From assembly GCA_002083635.1 (NCBI GenBank), contig MSXP01000004.1:203505-267504 (forward strand): a stretch of 64,000 nt of DNA, written 5' to 3'. The stretch is from Proteobacteria bacterium ST_bin12 (lineage in GTDB: Bacteria > Pseudomonadota > Gammaproteobacteria > Burkholderiales > Methylophilaceae). The notes under the pieces are model-generated. The model saw only the letters and a program-made list of their open reading frames with translations. It searched no databases and was not told where the DNA came from. This document shows, one piece after another, positions 51,479 to 60,138 of this stretch. Position numbers and translations under genes: made by a program. Every line of letters starts with the position of its first letter. Position 1 is the stretch's first letter.

Positions 51479-51877
51479 ATGAAAAAAATGCTAATTACCT
51501 TACTCGTCAGCTTTGCATTTAGCTTTAATGCGCTTGCGGCTGTTAACATTAACACCGCTACGCAAGCAGAATTAGAGTCATTGCCTGAAATTGGCCCAGT
51601 TAAAGCAAAAGCAATCATTGATTATCGCAAGAAAAATAGTGGCTTTAAATCTATCGATGAACTGGAAAAAGTGGATGGAATTGGTGCAGTAACACTAAAA
51701 AATATACGTAAAGATGTAGCAATCAGCGGCAAAACCACTGTTGTTGCTCCAGTAGCTAAAAAAGCCACAACGATAAAAAAAACGAGCGATACGAGCAAAA
51801 AAACTACTGAGAAAAAAACGTCTACCAAAAAAACTGTTGTTGATACCAAACCAAAAACAGAAAAAGCTAAAAATTAA
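51479..51877 (+). CDS. ComEA-like helix-hairpin-helix protein
   Basis: The 132-residue product has a signal peptide (MKKMLITLLVSFAFSFNALA) and a helix-hairpin-helix pair (VNINTATQAELESLPEIGPV and FKSIDELEKVDGIGAVTLKN) that binds DNA. ComEA takes up DNA in naturally competent cells. A C-terminal Lys/Thr-rich tail (about residues 86-132) is unusual and may bind DNA or cell wall. The start is fixed by AGGAGAG at 51467-51473. A bidirectional terminator follows. Confidence 0.85.
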   Translation: MKKMLITLLVSFAFSFNALAAVNINTATQAELESLPEIGPVKAKAIIDYRKKNSGFKSIDELEKVDGIGAVTLKNIRKDVAISGKTTVVAPVAKKATTIKKTSDTSKKTTEKKTSTKKTVVDTKPKTEKAKN

Positions 51878-51900
51878 GCTAGCAAAAGTGTCCAATTGTG

Positions 51901-51926
51901 AAAAAGCCCGCTTATGCGGGCTTTTT
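51901..51926. terminator. bidirectional terminator between comEA-like and glycine-zipper genes
   Basis: AAAAAGCCCGC / GCGGGCTTTTT with a TTAT loop: a perfect 11-bp stem with T-runs on both strands. Confidence 0.92.
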
Positions 51927-51947
51927 ATTTTGAATTATCTATCCAAG

Positions 51948-52388
51948 TTAATCATCGTGATCATGATGCTTATGTTTATTGTGACCTTTGCCACGCTTAT
52001 GCTTGCGATTATGTGATTTTGGGCTAGGCTCATCAATCACTTTGCCAATCACTGCACCGCCAGCACCACCTAAACCTGCGCCAACCACTGCACCTGTGCC
52101 GCTGCCACTCACTCTGCGGCCCACATAAGCACCACCAGCACCACCTGCTGCACCTCCGATGACTGCACCAGCTTGACCTTCACCTTTAGTAGTTACTGCA
52201 CCACCTAAGCCGCCACCCACAGCACCACCTAATATCTCACCTGTGCTGCCGCCTACAACACCACCAAGTGCTGTACCTGCTGCTGCACCCAAGCCACCGC
52301 CTACTGCTGTTTTAGCGTTGCTATCTGCTGCAAATGCTTGACCAGATAATAATAAAACTGCTAATAATGGAGCATGAATATATTTCAT
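51948..52388 (-). CDS. glycine-zipper protein with His-rich tail
   Basis: The 146-residue product has a signal peptide (ending GQAFA), repeated glycine-zipper segments (GGGLGAAAGTALGGVVGG, VIGGAAGGAGGAYVGRRV, GAGLGGAGGAVIGKVI) over about residues 30-118, and a C-terminal tail rich in His and Lys (KSHNRKHKRGKGHNKHKHHD). Glycine zippers insert in membranes; the tail could bind nickel, copper or nucleic acids. The function is unknown. Confidence 0.78.
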   Translation of the reverse strand: MKYIHAPLLAVLLLSGQAFAADSNAKTAVGGGLGAAAGTALGGVVGGSTGEILGGAVGGGLGGAVTTKGEGQAGAVIGGAAGGAGGAYVGRRVSGSGTGAVVGAGLGGAGGAVIGKVIDEPSPKSHNRKHKRGKGHNKHKHHDHDD

Positions 52389-52546
52389 TGCGACTTCCTT
52401 TTTTTAATCATGTTGAATTGTTAATTACAAAGCTTATGTTTTAGCATTAATCAGTTTACAAGAATTGATTAATAGTCCAATAAGCAAATTCTGAAATAGA
52501 TGTAGGTGTTTTCCTACATTAAATATGGCCTGAAGCTATTTTGAGA

Positions 52547-54640
52547 TTACTTAACGCGCATACCAGCCTGTGCGCCTACATCAGGCGTTAATATAAATGG
52601 TCCGCCACGCTCATCACTAGCAGCTAACACCATGCCCTCAGACATGCCGAATTTCATTTTTCGTGGCGCTAAGTTAGCAACCATCACCGTGTTACGTCCA
52701 ATTAGAGTAGTTGGATTATAGGTTGATTTGATACCAGCAAATACTTGGCGCGTAGTTGACTGACCGTCAGTCTCTTCGCCAATATCTAAAGTGAGTTTTA
52801 ATAACTTTTCAGCGCCTTCAACGTGCTCGGCATTAACGATTGTTGCGATTCGTAAATCCACTTTAGTAAAGTCATCAATGCTGATATATTCAGCTTCAGG
52901 CAATATGGCTGCAGGCCCGGCTTTAGTCTTGGCTGGCGCGCTCACTTGCGCTGTTGCAGCCAGGTTTTCTTTGTTAGCATCTGTCATGGCTTCAATCAGT
53001 TTGGGGTCAACACGTGTCATTAAATGCTCAAATTCTTTAATTGATTTAGCTCTAACTGGAGTCATAGGCTTGGTACCCAAGTCACACCATTGCAAGTCTG
53101 GAGTACTAAATAGATGCTCTACATTTTCAACTAATGCAGGCAATATTGGTTTAATAAGGATTGATAAATTATAAAAACCCAACAACGCGTTAGTACAAAT
53201 TTGATGCAATTCGCTCTTATTGGATTCGAAATCCTTTGCCAATACCCAAGGCTGTTTTGTTTGAACATATTGATTAATTTCGTCTGCATAACCCATGATT
53301 AATCTTACGGCTTTACCATAATCACGCTGCTCATAAGCTTGCTTAATATCTTCTTCTACATTAACTAATCCAAGAGCGTAAAAGCCAGTATTAATATCAA
53401 GCTCGTACAACCTACCCTCAAAATACTTATTTAAAATATTGGCAGTTCTACTGGCAATGTTAACGTACTTACCCACCAAATCACTGTTCACGCGCGCCAC
53501 AAAGTCTTCTAAATTCAAATCGATATCTTCCATGGTGCTATTGAGTTTAGCCGCATAGTAATAGCGCAAATATTCAGGATTCTTAATGTAATCTAAATAG
53601 CTACGGGCCGTGATAAAAGTACCACGTGATTTGCTCATTTTTTCGCCATTGACGGTTAAAAAACCATGTGCAAAAATTTGTGTCGGTTTGCGGTGTCCGC
53701 TAAATTCAAGCGTTGCTGGCCAGAATAAAGCATGGAAATACAAAATGTCTTTGCCAATAAAATGATATAGCTCTGTTTCGCTGTCTTTCGACCAGTATTC
53801 GTCGAAGTCTAAGCCTTGCGTTTCACATAGCTTTTTGAAGCTAGCCATATAGCCAATCGGCGCATCCAGCCACACATAAAAGTATTTGCCTGGCGCGTCT
53901 GGAATCTCAAAACCAAAATATGGCGCATCGCGCGAAATATCCCAGTCATTCAAGCCATTCTCAAACCACTCGCCCATTTTGTTGGCTGCCTCGCCTTGTA
54001 GCGTGGGCTTACCTTTTATAGCTTCGCTACGCGTCCAGTCTTTTAAAAACGCTTCACATTCACTTAATTTAAAAAAGTAATGTTCTGTTTCCTTGCGCAC
54101 TGGCGCGGCGCCAGATACCGCTGAATAGGCATTAATCAATTCTGTTGGATTATAAGTTGCACCACAAACTTCACAGTTATCACCGTATTGGTCCTTAGCA
54201 TGGCATTTTGGGCATTCGCCTTTAATAAATCGGTCAGGCAAGAACATGTTTTTAACAGGGTCGTAAAACTGCTCAATGGTTTTAGTCGCTATTTTGCCGT
54301 TGGCTTTTAATTTGCGATAAATGGTTTGCGATAGCTCTTTGTTTTCAGGCGCATTGGTTGAGTAGTAATTATCAAACTCTACCAAGAACTCTTTAAAGTC
54401 TGCGCTATGTTCTTTATGCACATTAGCAATCAAGGCTTCTGGTGTGATGCCCTCTTTCTCTGCACGCAACATGATTGGAGTGCCATGTGTATCATCCGCA
54501 CACACATAATGCACGGTATGGCCCTGCATTTTTTGAAAGCGCACCCAAATATCAGTTTGAATATATTCGACTAAGTGTCCTAAATGTATACTGCCATTGG
54601 CGTAGGGTAAGGCAGAAGTAACCAGGATTTTGCGTGCCAT
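52547..54640 (-). CDS. metG: methionine--tRNA ligase with C-terminal tRNA-binding domain
   Basis: The 697-residue protein has HIGH-type LPYANGSIHLGHLVEYIQ at the N-terminus, the zinc insert CPKCHAKDQYGDNCEVC, the KMSKS loop EKMSKSRGTFITA and a C-terminal EMAP/Trbp111-type domain (about residues 600-697, FTKVDLRIATIVNAEHVEGA). It is divergent from apbC, as in many betaproteobacteria. Confidence 0.97.
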   Translation of the reverse strand: MARKILVTSALPYANGSIHLGHLVEYIQTDIWVRFQKMQGHTVHYVCADDTHGTPIMLRAEKEGITPEALIANVHKEHSADFKEFLVEFDNYYSTNAPENKELSQTIYRKLKANGKIATKTIEQFYDPVKNMFLPDRFIKGECPKCHAKDQYGDNCEVCGATYNPTELINAYSAVSGAAPVRKETEHYFFKLSECEAFLKDWTRSEAIKGKPTLQGEAANKMGEWFENGLNDWDISRDAPYFGFEIPDAPGKYFYVWLDAPIGYMASFKKLCETQGLDFDEYWSKDSETELYHFIGKDILYFHALFWPATLEFSGHRKPTQIFAHGFLTVNGEKMSKSRGTFITARSYLDYIKNPEYLRYYYAAKLNSTMEDIDLNLEDFVARVNSDLVGKYVNIASRTANILNKYFEGRLYELDINTGFYALGLVNVEEDIKQAYEQRDYGKAVRLIMGYADEINQYVQTKQPWVLAKDFESNKSELHQICTNALLGFYNLSILIKPILPALVENVEHLFSTPDLQWCDLGTKPMTPVRAKSIKEFEHLMTRVDPKLIEAMTDANKENLAATAQVSAPAKTKAGPAAILPEAEYISIDDFTKVDLRIATIVNAEHVEGAEKLLKLTLDIGEETDGQSTTRQVFAGIKSTYNPTTLIGRNTVMVANLAPRKMKFGMSEGMVLAASDERGGPFILTPDVGAQAGMRVK

Positions 54641-54766
54641 AAATTGCTTTAAATTGAGGTAAAACGCTATTTTAGCAAATTAATTCATAATAAGCTTTAA
54701 GGATGCGCGTTTTCAGGAATACCTTGCGTTAAAATAGATTTTTATCATTTAGCACATCCAAATATC

Positions 54767-55855
54767 ATGGCATTAACAGACTTAACCATTCAAAACGTCC
54801 TAAAATCGCTAATCGACCCAAACACTGGCAAAGACTTTATCACCAGCAAATCGGCTAAAAACATTCAAATCAATGGCGATAAAGTCAGCTTGGATATTGT
54901 ATTGGGCTACCCAGCTAAAAGCGTGATGGCAAATTTGCAAGCGCTGGTGACTGAGCATTTAAAATCGCATGCTGGCGTGAGTGAAGTAATGGTGAATATT
55001 GGTAGCCGCATCGTTGCGCATAAAGTGCAACAAGGCGTCAATTTACTGCCGAATGTGAAAAATATCATTGCGGTGGCTTCTGGCAAAGGCGGCGTGGGCA
55101 AATCCACTACCTCAGTCAACTTAGCTTTGGCACTGGCGGCAGAAGGTGCAACAGTAGGTTTATTAGATGCCGATATTTACGGCCCTAGCCAACCTCAAAT
55201 GCTAGGCATTAGTGGCCGCCCAGAAAGCACGGATGGCAAAAGCATGCAGCCAATGCTGGCACATGGCATACAAGCCATGAGTATTGGCTTTTTAGTGGAT
55301 ATTGATACGCCTATGGTTTGGCGCGGCCCAATGGTAACGGGTGCGCTAGAGCAATTGTTGCGTGATACAAAATGGAATGATTTAGATTATTTGGTGATTG
55401 ATTTGCCACCTGGCACAGGCGATATTCAACTGACTTTAGCGCAAAAAATCCCTGTGACAGGCGCGATTATTGTTACCACACCGCAAGATATTGCTCTGCT
55501 AGATGCAAGACGTGGCTTAAAAATGTTTGAAAAAGTGAATATTCCTATTCTGGGCATTGTAGAAAATATGAGCACGCATATTTGTAGCAATTGCGGCCAT
55601 GAAGAACATATTTTTGGCGCAGGTGGCGGTGCCCAAATGTGTAGTGATTACAACGTTGATTTACTAGGCTCACTACCCTTAGACATCAGCATTCGCGAAC
55701 AAACGGATAGCGGCAAACCCACTGTTATAAACACGCCAGATTCCAAAATCGCCAACATTTACAAAGAAATTGCCCGCAAAGCCGCGATTAAAATTGCCAA
55801 TGCCAGCTTGGATCACAGCAGCAAGTTTCCGAACATTGTGATTCAAAATACTTAA
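54767..55855 (+). CDS. apbC: Mrp/ApbC iron-sulfur carrier ATPase
   Basis: ApbC/Mrp proteins carry Fe-S clusters on a deviant Walker ATPase fold. The 362-residue product has an N-terminal MIP18/DUF59 domain (about 5-85), the deviant P-loop VASGKGGVGKSTTSVNLA near residue 105, DADIYGPSQPQML, and the cluster-binding CSNCG. dcd, normally next in betaproteobacteria, is 4.3 kb away here, separated by an orphan gene and pgl, gnd and zwf. Confidence 0.95.
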   Translation: MALTDLTIQNVLKSLIDPNTGKDFITSKSAKNIQINGDKVSLDIVLGYPAKSVMANLQALVTEHLKSHAGVSEVMVNIGSRIVAHKVQQGVNLLPNVKNIIAVASGKGGVGKSTTSVNLALALAAEGATVGLLDADIYGPSQPQMLGISGRPESTDGKSMQPMLAHGIQAMSIGFLVDIDTPMVWRGPMVTGALEQLLRDTKWNDLDYLVIDLPPGTGDIQLTLAQKIPVTGAIIVTTPQDIALLDARRGLKMFEKVNIPILGIVENMSTHICSNCGHEEHIFGAGGGAQMCSDYNVDLLGSLPLDISIREQTDSGKPTVINTPDSKIANIYKEIARKAAIKIANASLDHSSKFPNIVIQNT

Positions 55856-55859
55856 TGAT

Positions 55860-56621
55860 ATGAAAATTGATTTAAAAAAAGAATTAAAAGTATTAGATAT
55901 CGACGATGGTATTTTAATTTTTACATTAGCCACATTTGGAGTGGGGCACCTTTTTTCAATCAGTAATTATTTTCCTGATTCCGACCAGTCAACTACTGAA
56001 ATAAAGTACAAAGCAACCAAAGAACTTTTTCTTAATGCAATAAATATGCTAAAAAAAGATGCATCTGAATCTTACGACATTCGCAAAAGTATTGTGGCTA
56101 AAATTAATCTAAGATTTCCTGAGTTTAATGAGCAAATAATAAGCAGATATCTACATAGAGCAACTACTAATTCTTTTTCAAGCTCATCAGATGACGATGA
56201 AATTAACAATCAAACTCTTTATTCGATTGGAGTTTTTAGTGCAGCAGCTCTAATCGATAAACGCGCTAATTTTCGCCCTCTAACAAATAGTCGTTGTAAG
56301 TTACCTGTTGATGATGATTATGTCTTTATAGTATTTCCACATTTGATTGGGGACCATAGTCAAATAGAAAAAATTAATGACAAGATTAATCAATTAGTAC
56401 AATTTTGTAGTGAGATGGACATCGAGCTACGCAGTCAAATCAATCAAAATCTAGTTAACAATAAAGCTGCTTTTATTTCCAACAATTCTGGCTTTTCAAA
56501 TAAAGCATATGATTTAGTTTGGGAATGGGCTCAGGCACGCAATATTAGTAACGGCAATAATTTCCAACTAAAAATAGACAGCTTTATTCAAGAGCAGTCT
56601 AACGTTACTCCAAAGCAATAA
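55860..56621 (+). CDS. AT-rich orphan gene
   Basis: The 253-residue product (KELKVLDIDDGILIFTLATF, YPDSD... replaced by NYFPDSDQSTTEIKYKATKE, ISRYLHRATTNSFSSSSDDD) shows no signal peptide and no domain I recognise. It starts 4 bp after apbC and its last 34 bp overlap the 3' end of pgl on the other strand. Its base composition is visibly more AT-rich and its codons less biased than those of apbC or gnd, suggesting acquisition. Confidence 0.6.
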   Translation: MKIDLKKELKVLDIDDGILIFTLATFGVGHLFSISNYFPDSDQSTTEIKYKATKELFLNAINMLKKDASESYDIRKSIVAKINLRFPEFNEQIISRYLHRATTNSFSSSSDDDEINNQTLYSIGVFSAAALIDKRANFRPLTNSRCKLPVDDDYVFIVFPHLIGDHSQIEKINDKINQLVQFCSEMDIELRSQINQNLVNNKAAFISNNSGFSNKAYDLVWEWAQARNISNGNNFQLKIDSFIQEQSNVTPKQ

Positions 56622-57289
56622 ATATCTACACCATTTTTAGGTGCGATTAAAGTCGCAGGGATTTTCACACCCTTACGCCAATTGTCCACAGCCTCTTGCT
56701 TGCCTACGCCCGTCACTAAAAACAGCACTTCATGCGTATTATTTAAACGATTTTGCGACATGGTCACACGGTCAGCAGGCGGTTTTGGTGCATCAAAAAC
56801 TGGCACTACATCGGCGCTATTATCTACGGCTTGATTAGGGAACAGGCTAGCAGTATGACCATCTTCACCCAAACCAAGAATCACTAAATCAAATGCACGT
56901 ACGCCATTGAGCGTTTTTGCATAGGCTTTCGCGCCTTCTACATTGCCCAACTCAGTAGGAATATCATGAATCTGGTTTTGTGGAATCGCCACATGATTTA
57001 ACCAGACATCTCGAGCCATTTTGCTATTGCGATCGACATGGTCTACTGGCAAGCAACGGTCATCATTATGAAAAACATGCCACTTGGCCCAATCAGCTTT
57101 TTGTTGGCTTAATAATTGATACACACTTTTGGGTGTACTACCGCCCGCCAATACCACTAAAAAACTACCATGCTGCTGAATTGCTTCTTCTGCGGCGGCT
57201 AAAATGCGCTTAACAGCGGCTTGGTTAATGGCATCTTGCGATTGAAAAGTATGCCAGCGAGTGTTATCAAGTGAAGTGTTTTGCGTCAT
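56588..57289 (-). CDS. pgl: 6-phosphogluconolactonase
   Basis: Hydrolyses 6-phosphogluconolactone, the product of Zwf. The 233-residue product is the DevB/SOL type with FLVVLAGGSTPKSVYQLLSQ, WHVFHNDDRCLPVDHVDRNS and DLVILGLGEDGHTASLFPN, which carries the catalytic His. It is divergent from gnd and zwf, with which it forms the oxidative branch used to burn formaldehyde through the RuMP cycle in methylotrophs. Confidence 0.95.
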   Translation of the reverse strand: MTQNTSLDNTRWHTFQSQDAINQAAVKRILAAAEEAIQQHGSFLVVLAGGSTPKSVYQLLSQQKADWAKWHVFHNDDRCLPVDHVDRNSKMARDVWLNHVAIPQNQIHDIPTELGNVEGAKAYAKTLNGVRAFDLVILGLGEDGHTASLFPNQAVDNSADVVPVFDAPKPPADRVTMSQNRLNNTHEVLFLVTGVGKQEAVDNWRKGVKIPATLIAPKNGVDIYCFGVTLDCS

Positions 57290-57386
57290 AAAAACCTAAT
57301 AGAAACTTTAAAAAAATAAAAAAAGCAGCTTTAAATTCTCTGCTTTTAAAAATCTATACCTAATATTGTGTTTAGCAGTACCGCAT

Positions 57387-57415
57387 TTGATAACTGCTAC
57401 TGCATTTGCTATAAT
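57387..57415 (+). promoter_or_regulatory. sigma-70 promoter of gnd
   Basis: TTGATA (57387-57392), exactly 17 bp and TATAAT (57410-57415): a near-consensus promoter, with transcription expected around 57422. Confidence 0.75.
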
Positions 57416-57433
57416 TATACTTAACTCAATTAG

Positions 57434-57452
57434 ATAATTCTTCAAGAATTAT
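57434..57452 (+). promoter_or_regulatory. palindromic operator candidate in the gnd leader
   Basis: ATAATTCTTCAAGAATTAT is a perfect 9-bp inverted repeat around a single C, positioned about 12-30 nt after the inferred start of transcription. It could bind a repressor dimer or form a small leader hairpin. It does not match the HexR consensus that I remember. Confidence 0.5.
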
Positions 57453-57521
57453 TATTTTTTGTTTTCACCACATCCACAAGATGGGTGCTTTTTATTATCC
57501 TCACACCATAGGAAAAACAGC

Positions 57522-58427
57522 ATGAAATTAGCAATGATCGGCTTAGGCAAAATGGGCGGCAATATGGCTGCGCGTTTATTACGTCACAAAATTGAAGTCG
57601 TTGGCTTTGATTTCAACACAGAATTCGTCAACAATCTAGTTAAAACTGAAGGCATGATTGCTGCTAGCTCAGTAGTAGATGCAGTAAGCAAACTAGAAGG
57701 ACAAAAAATTGTTTGGTTAATGTTGCCAGCTGGCGAAATTACCGAAAATCAAATTAAAGACTTAATTCCGCTATTAAACAAAGGCGATATTATCGTCGAC
57801 GGCGGCAACTCAAACTACAAACACAGCCAGCGTCGCGGCGCGATGTTAGCCGAACTTGGTATTGGCTTTATTGACTGCGGTACTTCTGGCGGTGTTTGGG
57901 GCTTGGATAACGGCTACTGCCTAATGTACGGCGGCGACAAACAATACGCAGACGTATTAGCACCTTATGCGCAAGCATTAACGCACGTAGACCGTGGTTG
58001 GGCGCATGTGGGCCCAGTAGGTTCTGGTCACTTCACCAAAATGCTACACAATGGTATTGAATACGGCATGATGCAAGCCTTTGCCGAAGGTTTAGACTTA
58101 CTAAAAGGCAAAGAAGAATTTGATTTAGACTTAGCTCAAATTACTGAATTATGGCGTCATGGTTCTGTTGTACGCAGCTGGTTGCTTGATTTGACAGCTG
58201 AAGCACTTAAAAATGATCAGGATTTAGATTCAATCGCACCATATGTTGCAGATTCTGGTGAAGGTCGTTGGACAGTAGTTGAAGCGGTTGAGCAAGGCGT
58301 TGCTGCACCAGTATTAACAGTGGCATTACAAGCGCGTTTCAGAAGCCAAGATAAACATGGTTATAGCTATAAATTGTTATCTTTAATGCGTAATGCTTTT
58401 GGCGGCCATGCTGTTAAGAAAAATTAA
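57522..58427 (+). CDS. gnd: 6-phosphogluconate dehydrogenase (decarboxylating), short type
   Basis: Oxidises 6-phosphogluconate to ribulose 5-phosphate and CO2. The 301-residue product is the short GndA/YqeC type: IGLGKMGGNMAARLLRHK, IVDGGNSNYKHSQRRG, GPVGSGHFTKMLHNGIEYGM and the Lys/His active-site set. Short forms are often NAD-linked; the cofactor here is not certain. The ATG at 57522 is preferred (AGGAAA upstream) over an earlier frame opening at 57459. zwf follows after a strong hairpin. Confidence 0.94.
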   Translation: MKLAMIGLGKMGGNMAARLLRHKIEVVGFDFNTEFVNNLVKTEGMIAASSVVDAVSKLEGQKIVWLMLPAGEITENQIKDLIPLLNKGDIIVDGGNSNYKHSQRRGAMLAELGIGFIDCGTSGGVWGLDNGYCLMYGGDKQYADVLAPYAQALTHVDRGWAHVGPVGSGHFTKMLHNGIEYGMMQAFAEGLDLLKGKEEFDLDLAQITELWRHGSVVRSWLLDLTAEALKNDQDLDSIAPYVADSGEGRWTVVEAVEQGVAAPVLTVALQARFRSQDKHGYSYKLLSLMRNAFGGHAVKKN

Positions 58428-58447
58428 ATAGTGATAAAGAAATAAAC

Positions 58448-58477
58448 GTTGATTGAGGGGTTTTCCCCTCAATCAAC
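58448..58477 (+). other. strong hairpin between gnd and zwf, no U-tract
   Basis: GTTGATTGAGGGG (58448-58460) and CCCCTCAATCAAC (58465-58477) form a perfect 13-bp stem with a TTTT loop. It is not followed by a run of T, so it is better read as an mRNA stabilising or processing element than as a terminator. Confidence 0.7.
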
Positions 58478-58531
58478 ACAGCGACTTAACCCTTTTATTT
58501 AACCGAATTTTTATATTTTTAAGGTTACGCA

Positions 58532-60025
58532 ATGACTCAAACAATCGACCCCTGTACGCTCGTTTTATTCGGGGCCAGCGGCAATTTAGCACGTGTAAAA
58601 CTTTACCCTGGTTTGTTCAGACTAGATTCAATCGGCCGCTTGCCTGCCGAGTTAAAAATTTTAGCGGTTGGCCGTCAAGAAGTAACTCAAGAAGCATGGC
58701 GTGCTGATATTAAAAGCATGCTGGATGCTAAATTTAAAAAAGGCTACGACGCAGCCGCATTTGAGCGTTTTATAGCACGTAACTTCTATCATGCTAATCC
58801 GCCTACGGATCCTGATGCATTTGCTAAGCTTAAAAACACATTAAGTGATACCAAAACATTCCCACAAAACTTAGCTTACTTTTTATCAGTACGCCCTGTC
58901 GATTTCGCGCCAGTGGTGGAATCGTTAGCAAAAGTTGGTTTAACACAAGAAGATAAATTCTGGCGCCGTGTAGTGGTTGAAAAACCATTTGGTACCGATT
59001 TAAATAGCGCGATTGATTTGCAAGCCGCGCTAACCAAAAACCTGAAAGAAAGCCAAATTTACCGTATTGACCATTATTTGGGCAAATCGGCGCTACAAAA
59101 TATTCTGTTACAACGCTTTACCAACACAATTTTAGAGCCAATTTGGAACAATCAATATATTGATCATGTGCAAATCACCAATACTGAAATGTTAGGCGTT
59201 GGCGACCGTACGCAGTTTTACGATAGCACAGGTGCATTGCGTGACATGATTCAAAGCCATGTTCTGCAAACATTGGCCTTAACCGCGATGGAAATGCCAA
59301 AAGATTTAACACCGCATGGCGTACGAGATGCCAAAATTAAAGTGTTAGAGCAAATTCGTCCGATTCCAGTGAATGAATTAAGTAAGCATGCTTTCCGTGC
59401 ACAATATGCGGCAGGTGAAGTATTTAGTGCGGATGGAAAAGGCGAGAAAGTGCCTGGTTATTTGGAAGAGTTAGGCAATAAAGACAGCGTGGTAGAAACT
59501 TACGCTGCACTTAAATTGTTTATTGATAATCCGCGCTGGCAAGGTGTTCCGTTTTACATTCGTACCGCTAAACGCTTACATGAAGCCGATACCCGTATTT
59601 CTATCCGCTTTAAAAAAGCACCGTTACAAGTCAACGAACAAGACCAAAACTGGCTGATTATCGGCATTCAACCGCGTGAATGCATCAAAATGGAAATTCA
59701 AGCTAAAGTGCCAGGCTTAGATATTAACACCCGCACTATTCAATTAGATGCCGCAAACCGCTTGCCTGAAGATGACACGGTTGATGCGTATGAGGCTTTA
59801 TTGCTTAACTTAATGCAAGGTGATAATTCAAATTACTTGCATATTAGTGAAGCCGAAGCACAATGGCGCTTGGTTGACCCAGTCGTAAAAGCTTGGGCGG
59901 CAGATAAATCGCCTGTGCATCAATACCCTGCTGGCTCAAGTGACCCAGAAGCATCAAAAGTGATTTTTGAAGCTGAAGATCAGTTTTGGCGTTATTCAAT
60001 TCAATTGGGTGGCGATCAGCAATAG
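58532..60025 (+). CDS. zwf: glucose-6-phosphate dehydrogenase
   Basis: First step of the oxidative pentose-phosphate pathway, used by methylotrophs of this family in cyclic formaldehyde oxidation. The 497-residue product has the nucleotide-binding LFGASGNLARVKLYPGLFRL, VVVEKPFGTDLNSAI, and the substrate-binding YRIDHYLGKSALQN with the catalytic His further on. It is downstream of gnd in the same direction and is followed by an intrinsic terminator. Confidence 0.96.
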   Translation: MTQTIDPCTLVLFGASGNLARVKLYPGLFRLDSIGRLPAELKILAVGRQEVTQEAWRADIKSMLDAKFKKGYDAAAFERFIARNFYHANPPTDPDAFAKLKNTLSDTKTFPQNLAYFLSVRPVDFAPVVESLAKVGLTQEDKFWRRVVVEKPFGTDLNSAIDLQAALTKNLKESQIYRIDHYLGKSALQNILLQRFTNTILEPIWNNQYIDHVQITNTEMLGVGDRTQFYDSTGALRDMIQSHVLQTLALTAMEMPKDLTPHGVRDAKIKVLEQIRPIPVNELSKHAFRAQYAAGEVFSADGKGEKVPGYLEELGNKDSVVETYAALKLFIDNPRWQGVPFYIRTAKRLHEADTRISIRFKKAPLQVNEQDQNWLIIGIQPRECIKMEIQAKVPGLDINTRTIQLDAANRLPEDDTVDAYEALLLNLMQGDNSNYLHISEAEAQWRLVDPVVKAWAADKSPVHQYPAGSSDPEASKVIFEAEDQFWRYSIQLGGDQQ

Positions 60026-60077
60026 CTAAAATAATTTGCAATCAAAGTGTGATTTGTTGTTATTATTTGCACTCATT

Positions 60078-60104
60078 AAAAGCGGGGTTAATACTCCGCT
60101 TTTT
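60078..60104 (+). terminator. intrinsic terminator of zwf
   Basis: AAAAGCGGGG and CTCCGCTTTT form a stem with one mispair and a TTAATA loop, followed by T-rich DNA, 53 bp after the zwf stop. Confidence 0.8.
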
Positions 60105-60138
60105 ACCTTTTAATAGATTAATGAATGAGCCTTAAAGC

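Noticed and set aside
57434..57452. Fur or HexR site upstream of gnd
   Set aside because: The palindrome begins like a Fur box (GATAAT...ATTAT) but spacing and centre do not fit, and it does not match HexR. It is kept as an unassigned operator candidate.
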